From positions 1 to 64,000 of the forward strand of contig NZ_JAFVLN010000029.1 of NCBI RefSeq assembly GCF_017377775.1: DNA of 64,000 nucleotides, read 5' to 3'. Source of the stretch: Streptomyces sp. VRA16 Mangrove soil. Lineage in GTDB: Bacteria > Actinomycetota > Actinomycetes > Streptomycetales > Streptomycetaceae. This document shows, piece by piece, positions 58,235 through 64,000 of the stretch. Both the position numbers and the translations under genes were made by a program. The number at the start of each line of letters is the position of its first letter. The stretch's first letter is position 1. Under the pieces are notes generated by a model that saw nothing but the letters and a program-made list of their open reading frames with translations, was not told where the DNA came from and made no database searches.

Positions 58235-59992
58235 TTACGCGCCGAGCAGCTTGCGCACCCGGTCCGCGCCCACGGCGAGCAGCAGCGTGGGCAGACGCGG
58301 GCCGGTGTCACGGCCGACGAGGAGGTCGTAGAGCAGCGCGAAGAACGTGCGCTGCGCGCCCTTGATCTCGGCGGGGAGCTCCTTGGCGGTGGCGTCGGCG
58401 GGGAAGCCGGCCTGCACCTTCGGAACGCCGTAGACGAGGTGGGTCAGACCGTCGAGCGACCAGTGGTCGTCCAGGCCCTCCAGGAGGAGCCGGATCGACT
58501 CGCGGGAGGCGTCGTCGAGACCGGCGAGGGCCTCGGTGTCGGGCTCCGTGCGCACGATGGTGCGGGTCTCGGCGGGCACGTACTTGTTGATCCACGCCTC
58601 GGCGCGGTCCAGGCGCGGGCGGACCGTGTCCAGGTCGGTGACCGGGTTCTCCGGGTCGAGCTCGGAGAGGATGCGCAGCGTCTGCTCCTCGTCCCCGGCC
58701 GTCACGTCGGCGACGGACGCCAGCGTGCGGTACGGCAGCGGGCGCGGGGTGCGCGGCAGCTCACGGCCCGCGACGCCCACGGCGCGGCTGTACGCGGCCG
58801 CGTCCGCCGGGAGCGCCGAGCCGTCGGCGACCTTGGCGCTGAGCTTGTCCCACTCGTCGTAGAGCCGCTGGATCTCCTGGTCGAAGGCGATCTTGAACGA
58901 CTGGTTGGGACGGCGGCGGGCGTAGAGCCAGCGCAGGATCTGCGGCTCCATGATCTGGAGGGCGTCACCGGGGGTCGGGACGCCGCCCTTGCTCGACGAC
59001 ATCTTCGCCATGCCGGAGATGCCCACGAACGCGTACATCGGGCCGATCGGCTGCTTGCCGCCGAAGATCCCGACGATCTGGCCGCCGACCTGGAAGGACG
59101 AGCCCGGGGACGAGTGGTCGACGCCGGACGGCTCGAAGATCACGCCCTCGTACGCCCAGCGCATCGGCCAGTCGACCTTCCAGACCAGCTTGCCGCGGTT
59201 GAACTCCGAGAGACGGACCGTCTCGGTGAAGTTGTCGAGCGTGCAGGTGTAGGACAGCTCGGTGGTCTCGTCGTCGTACGACGTGACGGTGGTGAGGTCC
59301 TTGCCGCACTCGCCGCAGAACGGCTTGTACGGGTAGTAGCCGCCCGCGCCGCCGCTGCCGTCGTCCTCGGAGGCGGCGCCGGAGCCCTCGGCGGCCTCCA
59401 GCTCGGCCTCGTCGACCGGCTTCTGGTTCTGCTGCGGCTTCTTGCCGGCCTTGGCCGGGTCCTTCTTGGTGCGGTACTGGTCGAGGATCGCGTCGATGTC
59501 ACCGCGGTGCTTCATCGCGTGCAGGATCTGCTCGCGGTACGTGCCCGAGGTGTACTGCTCGGTCTGGCTGATGCCGTCGAACTCGACGCCCATCTCGCCG
59601 AGCGCCTCGACCATGGCGGCCTTGAAGTGCTCCGCCCAGTTCGGGTACGCGGAGCCCTCCGGGGCGGGGACCGACGTCAGCGGCTTGCCGATGTGGTCGG
59701 CCCAGGACGCGTCGGTGCCGGGCACGCCGTTGGGAACCTTGCGGTAGCGGTCGTAGTCGTCCCAGGAGATCAGGTGCCTGACCTCGTACCCGCGGCGGCG
59801 GATCTCGTCGGCGACCAGGTGCGGGGTCATGACCTCGCGCAGGTTGCCCAGGTGGATCGGGCCCGACGGGGAGAGGCCGGAGGCGACGACGACCGGTTTG
59901 CCCGGGGCACGGCGCTCGGACTCGGCGATGACATCGTCCGCGTAACGGGAGACCCAGTCCTGGGTCTCCGTTCCGGTGCTCTGGGCTGCCAC
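58235..59992 (-). CDS. lysS: Lysyl-tRNA synthetase, class I
   Basis: A 585-residue class I synthetase charging tRNA-Lys. Class I signatures are visible: HLGN in SGPIHLGNLRE and KMSSS in AKMSSSKGG; FCGECGKDL is a zinc-type cysteine pair. Most bacteria use class II LysRS, but class I is regular in Streptomyces. A low-complexity insert (about residues 175-215, Lys/Gln then Gly/Ser/Asp) separates catalytic halves. It starts at GTG with AAAGG upstream. Divergent from argS across a 364-bp gap containing the inverted repeat at 60127-60252. Confidence 0.95.
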   Translation of the reverse strand: MAAQSTGTETQDWVSRYADDVIAESERRAPGKPVVVASGLSPSGPIHLGNLREVMTPHLVADEIRRRGYEVRHLISWDDYDRYRKVPNGVPGTDASWADHIGKPLTSVPAPEGSAYPNWAEHFKAAMVEALGEMGVEFDGISQTEQYTSGTYREQILHAMKHRGDIDAILDQYRTKKDPAKAGKKPQQNQKPVDEAELEAAEGSGAASEDDGSGGAGGYYPYKPFCGECGKDLTTVTSYDDETTELSYTCTLDNFTETVRLSEFNRGKLVWKVDWPMRWAYEGVIFEPSGVDHSSPGSSFQVGGQIVGIFGGKQPIGPMYAFVGISGMAKMSSSKGGVPTPGDALQIMEPQILRWLYARRRPNQSFKIAFDQEIQRLYDEWDKLSAKVADGSALPADAAAYSRAVGVAGRELPRTPRPLPYRTLASVADVTAGDEEQTLRILSELDPENPVTDLDTVRPRLDRAEAWINKYVPAETRTIVRTEPDTEALAGLDDASRESIRLLLEGLDDHWSLDGLTHLVYGVPKVQAGFPADATAKELPAEIKGAQRTFFALLYDLLVGRDTGPRLPTLLLAVGADRVRKLLGA

Positions 59993-60126
59993 GATCGGTG
60001 GGCCTTTCTCTTCTGGGGCGAGGCGCGATCGCTCTCCGCGCTCCCATCATTGTCCCAGGCCGTTCGGGCTGCGCGAAAACGCCTTTTCACAGGGGCGGGA
60101 AGGGCCGTCGGCGAGTGCGGTCCGGT

Positions 60127-60252
60127 GGGGGCTGGTCGCGCAGTTCCCCGCGCCCCTGAAGGCGAGCGGCTCCGCCGCTCAGCCTTCATCGGGGAAATGC
60201 GGCGCGAAGCGCCTGCGTTTCAGGGGCGCGGGGAACTGCGCGACCAGCCCCC
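60127..60252. repeat. Intergenic inverted repeat, CGCGCCCCTGA family, copy 3 (34-bp arms)
   Basis: Perfect 34-bp arms (60127-60160 and 60219-60252) enclose a 58-nt loop that has its own GAGCGGC/GCCGCTC hairpin. The central part of each arm is the same CGCGCCCCTGA core as in copies 1 and 2. It occupies much of the 364-bp gap between the divergent lysS and argS genes; apart from their promoters and leaders I see nothing else in the gap. The full arm sequence is of a type frequently repeated in Streptomyces genomes. Confidence 0.85.
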
Positions 60253-60356
60253 GACAACCCGCACCCGGCAACGAGACCGGAAAACCCCTTTGCGGCCCCG
60301 TGGGATACTGAGCGTGACTCACAAACCAACCCCGACCAGAACGGCAGCCCATACCC

Positions 60357-62120
60357 ATGGCCCCGGTCACGTCCATCACCGCCAACGTCAATCAGCGCCT
60401 CGCCGACGCCCTCACCTCCGCCCTGCCGGAGGCGAACGGCGCCGACCCCCTGCTGCGACGTAGCGACCGGGCCGACTACCAGGCCAACGGGATCCTGGCG
60501 CTCGCCAAGAAGGCCAAGGCGAACCCGCGGGAGCTGGCCGCCCAGGTCGTGGAGAAGATCACGACCGGCGATCTGCTCGCCGACGTCGAGGTCTCGGGCC
60601 CCGGCTTCCTGAACGTCACGGTCACCGACAAGGCGATCACGCAGACCCTCGCGGCCCGCGCCGCCGACGGCGACCGGCTCGGCGTGCCCACCAAGGACGC
60701 CCCGGGCCTCACGGTCATCGACTACGCGCAGCCGAACGTGGCGAAGGAGATGCACGTCGGCCACCTGCGGTCCGCGGTGATCGGCGACGCCCTGCGCGGC
60801 ATGCTCAACTTCACCGGCGAGCGGACGATCGGCCGGCACCACATCGGCGACTGGGGCACCCAGTTCGGCATGCTCATCCAGTACCTGATCGAGAACCCCG
60901 ACACCCTGGCCCCGGCCGAGGACGTCGACGGCGAGCAGGCCATGAGCAACCTGAACCGGGTGTACAAGGCGTCGCGTGCCGTCTTCGACGCGGACGAGGA
61001 GTTCAAGGAGCGGGCCCGCAAGCGGGTCGTCGCCCTCCAGTCCGGCGACAAGGAGACCCTCGACCTGTGGCAGCGGTTCGTCGACGAGTCGAAGGTCTAC
61101 TTCTACTCGGTCTTCGAGAAGCTCGACATGGAGATCCGCGACGAGGAGATCGTCGGCGAGTCCGCGTACAACGACGGCATGCCGGAGACGGCCCGCCTCC
61201 TGGAGGAGATGGGCGTCGCGGTGCGCTCCGAGGGCGCGCTCGTCGTGTTCTTCGACGAGATCCGCGGCAAGGACGACCAGCCGGTGCCGCTGATCGTGCA
61301 GAAGGCCGACGGCGGCTTCGGCTACGCGGCCTCCGACCTGACGGCGATCCGCAACCGCGTCCAGGACCTGCACGCGACGTCGCTCATCTACGTCGTGGAC
61401 GTGCGCCAGTCGCTGCACTTCAAGATGGTCTTCGAGACGGCCCGCCGGGCGGGCTGGCTGACCGACGAGGTCACCGCGCACAACATGGGCTACGGCACGG
61501 TGCTCGGCGCGGACGGCAAGCCGTTCAAGACCCGTGAGGGCGAGACGGTGAAGCTGGAGGACCTGCTCGACGAGGCCACCGAGCGGGCCACCGCCGTCGT
61601 CCGCGAGAAGGCCGAGAAGGTGGGCCTGAGCGAGGAGGAGATCGTCGAGAACGGGCGGTACGTCGGGATCGGCGCCGTGAAGTACGCGGACCTGTCGACG
61701 TCGCCGAGCCGCGACTACAAGTTCGACCTGGACCAGATGGTGTCGCTCAACGGCGACACGTCGGTCTACCTCCAGTACGCGTACGCGCGGATCAGGTCGA
61801 TCCTCCGCAAGGCCGACGGGTCCGCCCCCGTCGCCCACCCGGAGCTGGAGCTCGCCCCGGCGGAGCGGGCGCTCGGCCTGCACCTGGACGCGTTCGGCGA
61901 CACGGTCTTCGAGGCGTCGGACGAGTACGCGCCGCACAAGCTGGCCGCGTACCTGTACCAGCTGGCGTCGCTGTACACGACGTTCTACGACCAGTGCCCG
62001 GTCCTGAAGGCCGAGACGCCGGCGCAGGTCGAGAACCGGCTGTTCCTGTGCGACCTGACGGCCCGCACGCTCCACCAGGGCATGGCGCTCCTCGGCATCC
62101 GCACCCCCGAGAAGCTCTGA
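60357..62120 (+). CDS. argS: Arginyl-tRNA synthetase
   Basis: A 587-residue class I synthetase charging tRNA-Arg. The ArgRS signature YAQPNVAKEMHVGHLRS (class I HIGH equivalent) is in the catalytic core, preceded by the N-terminal additional domain (about 1-110), and the DALR anticodon-binding domain lies at the end. The KMSKS motif is replaced by a GKPFKTREG segment, as in many ArgRS. Divergent from lysS. A strong terminator follows. Confidence 0.96.
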   Translation: MAPVTSITANVNQRLADALTSALPEANGADPLLRRSDRADYQANGILALAKKAKANPRELAAQVVEKITTGDLLADVEVSGPGFLNVTVTDKAITQTLAARAADGDRLGVPTKDAPGLTVIDYAQPNVAKEMHVGHLRSAVIGDALRGMLNFTGERTIGRHHIGDWGTQFGMLIQYLIENPDTLAPAEDVDGEQAMSNLNRVYKASRAVFDADEEFKERARKRVVALQSGDKETLDLWQRFVDESKVYFYSVFEKLDMEIRDEEIVGESAYNDGMPETARLLEEMGVAVRSEGALVVFFDEIRGKDDQPVPLIVQKADGGFGYAASDLTAIRNRVQDLHATSLIYVVDVRQSLHFKMVFETARRAGWLTDEVTAHNMGYGTVLGADGKPFKTREGETVKLEDLLDEATERATAVVREKAEKVGLSEEEIVENGRYVGIGAVKYADLSTSPSRDYKFDLDQMVSLNGDTSVYLQYAYARIRSILRKADGSAPVAHPELELAPAERALGLHLDAFGDTVFEASDEYAPHKLAAYLYQLASLYTTFYDQCPVLKAETPAQVENRLFLCDLTARTLHQGMALLGIRTPEKL

Positions 62121-62142
62121 CGCCCGTCCGCGCACGGCACAG

Positions 62143-62188
62143 GGCCGCGGCCCGTCCTCTCCCCCGCTGGTGAGGACGGGCCGCGGCC
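62143..62188. terminator. Strong terminator between argS and the aminotransferase
   Basis: A perfect 17-bp stem (62143-62159 with 62172-62188) with a 12-nt loop is followed by TTTT on the plus strand. It lies between convergent stop codons at 62120 and 62200. Confidence 0.9.
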
Positions 62189-62199
62189 TTTTCCCGGAG

Positions 62200-63414
62200 T
62201 CACCGCTTCAGCGCCACCGCGAGCCGGCCGAGCCCCTCGCCGATCTCCTCTGGCGTCTGCGTCACGAAGCAGAGCCTCAGGGTCGTGGGGTCGGGGGCGT
62301 CGGCGTAGAAGGGGGCGCCGGGGACGTAGGCGACCTTCTGCTCGACCGCCCTGGGCAGCAGGGCCGTCGTGTCGTAGGTGCCGTCCTGCGGGAGCCGCGC
62401 CCACAGGAACATGCCGCCCTCGGGCCGCTTCCACGTGGCGCCCTGTGGGAGCGCGGCGGGCAGTGCGGCGAGCATGGCGTCGCGGCGTGCGGCGTAGCGC
62501 GAGGCGACGCGGGCGACGTGTGCGTCCAGGTCGGTCGTCGCCAGGTACCGGGCCGCGGCGAGCTGGTTGACGGTCGGGGTGTGCAGGTCGGCGGCCTGCT
62601 TGGCGACGGCGCAGGCGCGCAGCAGTTCCTTCGGGGCGCGCAGCCAGCCGAGCCGCAGGCCGGGCGCCATGACCTTGGAGAAGGAGCCGAGCAGCACGGT
62701 GCGGTCGCGGGCCGCCTCGTGGGTGGCGATCCACGGCACCCGCTCGCCCTCGAAGCGCAGTTCCCCGTACGGGTCGTCCTCGACGATCCACAGCCCGCGG
62801 CGCGCGGCGACCGCGGCGACGGCGGCGCGGCGGTCGGCGGGCAGGGTGCGGCCCGTGGGGTTCTGGAAGGTGGGGACGGTGTAGAGGAGCTTGGGGCGGT
62901 GCTCGGCGACGAGCGCGTCGAGGGCGTCCGGGTCGATGCCGTCATCGTCGCAGGGGACGCCGACGACGCGGGCCCCGGCGAAGCCGAAGACCTGAAGTGC
63001 CGCCAGATAACAGGGGCTTTCGACGAGGACGGTGTCGCCGGGTTCGACGAGCGCGGTGGCGATCAGGGAGAGCGCCTGCTGCGATCCGGTGGTGACGAGC
63101 AGGTCGTCGGCGTCCGTGGCCAGTCCGCGGGCCGTGGTGCGGGCGGCGAGCGCGGCGCGCAGGGACGGTTCGCCCTCGGTGGTGGAGTACTGGAGGGCGC
63201 GGCGGGCGTCGGCGCCGGTGAGGACGGCGGCGTACGCGGCGGCGACCCCGTCGGTGTCGAAGAACTCGGGCGCCGGGAGCCCGCCCGCGAAGTTGATGAA
63301 CTCGGGCTGCGCCGTCACCGCGAGGATGTCCCGGATGGGCGAGCCGCCGGTGGCCGCGACGCGGGCGGCGAGGCCGGGGGGTGCGGCGGCTGTCTCGGGG
63401 GGCGCGGTGGTCAT
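62200..63414 (-). CDS. PLP-dependent aminotransferase, class I/II (2-aminoadipate/valine type)
   Basis: A 404-residue aminotransferase of the LysN/MocR-core kind, without a GntR domain. INFAGGLPAPEFF near residue 40, VTTGSQQALSLI, VPTFQNPTGR, VEDDPYGEL and the PLP lysine in GSFSKVMAPGLRLGW are visible. It transfers an amino group from a 2-amino acid to 2-oxoglutarate; branched, aromatic or aminoadipate substrates are all possible. GAAGGAG precedes the ATG. A large stem-loop (63457-63522) lies in its upstream region. Confidence 0.9.
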   Translation of the reverse strand: MTTAPPETAAAPPGLAARVAATGGSPIRDILAVTAQPEFINFAGGLPAPEFFDTDGVAAAYAAVLTGADARRALQYSTTEGEPSLRAALAARTTARGLATDADDLLVTTGSQQALSLIATALVEPGDTVLVESPCYLAALQVFGFAGARVVGVPCDDDGIDPDALDALVAEHRPKLLYTVPTFQNPTGRTLPADRRAAVAAVAARRGLWIVEDDPYGELRFEGERVPWIATHEAARDRTVLLGSFSKVMAPGLRLGWLRAPKELLRACAVAKQAADLHTPTVNQLAAARYLATTDLDAHVARVASRYAARRDAMLAALPAALPQGATWKRPEGGMFLWARLPQDGTYDTTALLPRAVEQKVAYVPGAPFYADAPDPTTLRLCFVTQTPEEIGEGLGRLAVALKR

Positions 63415-63456
63415 GGCGCGGGCTCCTTCGCGGCGCGGGCGGCAGGTTGCCGCGTC

Positions 63457-63522
63457 CCTGGGGTCTGTCTCGGGTTCCCCGCCCTTCGGGCGAACGACGG
63501 GGAACTCGCGTCAGACCCTAGG
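63457..63522. promoter_or_regulatory. Long interrupted stem-loop upstream of the aminotransferase
   Basis: CCTGGGGTCTG (63457-63467) and CAGACCCTAGG (63512-63522) pair at ten of eleven positions; GGTTCCCCG (63473-63481) pairs with the CGGGGAAC region (63498-63505); a small GCCC-TTCG-GGGC hairpin caps the structure. It lies 43-108 bp upstream of the aminotransferase start and before the divergent gene at 63574. It could be a 5'-UTR regulatory structure or a terminator-like element. Confidence 0.4.
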
Positions 63523-63573
63523 CAGAAACGTGCCCTGTGCACTCGCCCTTTTCGCCATGCGGACAATGGGCGG

Positions 63574-64000
63574 ATGGACGAGCTGATGACCTTGGCGGAG
63601 CTGGGCGCCGACGCCCCCGGGCATGTGCGCTGGGCGGCGCAGGCGCGGCCCGGCGGCGCGCTGGGGCCCGGGGTGCGGGCCTGGCGGTACGGGAGCGCGG
63701 TGGCGGTGGCGAGCCCCGGTGTCTCGGGCCGGGACCGGATGGCGGTGGCGGGTGACCCCGGCGCCCCGGGTGACGCCGTCGCGCTGGTGCGGTGGGCGCG
63801 AGCCCAAGTGGGGCTCCGATACCGGCCGTTCGGCGAGCTCGCCCTGCTGACGCGGGTCGGCGAGGAGATCCCGGACCTGGCACCGGGCGAGCCCTTCCTG
63901 TGGATGGAGACCACCGCGCCGACGGGCGGGCGCGGCGCGGGCCCGCGCTGGCTGACGGAACGGGAGGCCGAGGCGGCGGGCCCCCTCTTCGACGCCCACT
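63574..64000 (+). CDS. Hypothetical protein, partial at window end (possible GNAT N-terminal part)
   Basis: An open frame from ATG 63574 runs off the window end (142 codons visible). The product begins MDELMTLAELGADAPGHVRW and contains VALVRWARAQVGLRYRPFGE and PFLWMETTAP. The codon bias is Streptomyces-like throughout. The layout recalls N-terminal halves of some acetyltransferases that follow aminotransferases in Streptomyces, but no acetyl-CoA motif is seen yet, so the family stays open. Divergent from the aminotransferase. Confidence 0.65.
   Translation, partial: MDELMTLAELGADAPGHVRWAAQARPGGALGPGVRAWRYGSAVAVASPGVSGRDRMAVAGDPGAPGDAVALVRWARAQVGLRYRPFGELALLTRVGEEIPDLAPGEPFLWMETTAPTGGRGAGPRWLTEREAEAAGPLFDAH

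Noticed and set aside
54979..58311. A 1110-codon open frame on the minus strand across the lipoproteins and DUF2637 gene
   Set aside because: Composition is Arg/Leu/Gly low complexity mirroring the Ser/Lys/Pro-rich plus-strand genes; no domain, no ribosome-binding site.
59993..60356. T-box or other tRNA-sensing leader before lysS or argS
   Set aside because: No T-box consensus or specifier-loop arrangement is visible; the dominant structure is the dispersed inverted repeat.

Overview
The window is a 64-kb piece of very GC-rich DNA with the codon bias, short intergenic gaps, GTG starts and gene content of a Streptomyces chromosome. Support for that placement: futalosine-pathway menaquinone genes, a class I lysyl-tRNA synthetase next to argS, DUF4229, DUF2637 and DUF3558-like proteins, System II cytochrome c biogenesis next to hemL, and the GC-rich inverted repeat (core CGCGCCCCTGA) that recurs between Streptomyces genes. 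I saw no tRNA, rRNA, insertion sequence, prophage or CRISPR array. Most of the region reads as core or conserved chromosome, with small accessory redox, regulatory and transport modules between.

Layout. 1-310: poly-G and hexamer repeats plus an inverted repeat. 311-2792: MFS exporter divergent from an XRE/MmyB regulator. 2830-7231: a fatty-acyl module (thiolase divergent from FabG4-like reductase and MaoC hydratase, then TetR), arranged like mycobacterial fadA2/fabG4/htdX. 7266-9617: azoreductase-like flavoprotein, then a dicarboxylate/amino-acid symporter with a cysteine-rich leader peptide. 9805-11501: DUF4229, DoxX, GNAT. 11563-17312: menaquinone genes mqnE, ubiX-like, mqnP and ubiD-like, with an Lrp regulator, a rhomboid protease and a 44-residue basic peptide. 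17892-21265: cytosine salvage (two NCS1 permeases flanking a fungal-type cytosine deaminase). 22293-24649: receptor Ser/Thr kinase with lectin ectodomain, coupled to a lipoprotein. 24775-27661: TetR, PucR and a 2-oxoglutarate-type oxygenase. 27731-35505: ResA-CcdA-ResB-CcsB, a Tat lipoprotein of polysaccharide-deacetylase type, histidine phosphatase and hemL. 35734-40139: two hypothetical proteins, an LLM oxidoreductase and an MFS-TetR operon. 40259-45591: MprAB-like two-component system divergent from a GT4 and a GT-C type glycosyltransferase. 45574-53275: LLM/FMN-reductase duo, acetyltransferases, AraC, SDR, YnfA, and an HxlR/quinone-reductase pair resembling QorR/Qor2. 53349-64000: RtcB, two DUF3558-like lipoproteins, DUF2637 protein, lysS, argS, a PLP aminotransferase and the start of one more gene.

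How the genes act together. The menaquinone genes and the cytochrome c maturation genes both serve the respiratory chain; hemL supplies the haem precursor. The permease-deaminase block imports cytosine and makes uracil. Many regulator genes sit beside intergenic palindromes or phased repeats that I could locate base by base (4173-4200, 10833-10846, 24685-24706, 40187-40215, 42521-42559, 47345-47370, 52273-52291), so local autoregulation is the dominant pattern. The most distinctive regulatory candidates are the leader peptide before the symporter (9516-9617), the hairpin masking the ribosome-binding site of the second NCS1 permease (19796-19858), the 11-bp-phased repeats at the two-component system, and a TetR-type operator inside a promoter spacer (40187-40215). 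I found no clear candidate for a wholly new multi-gene system.
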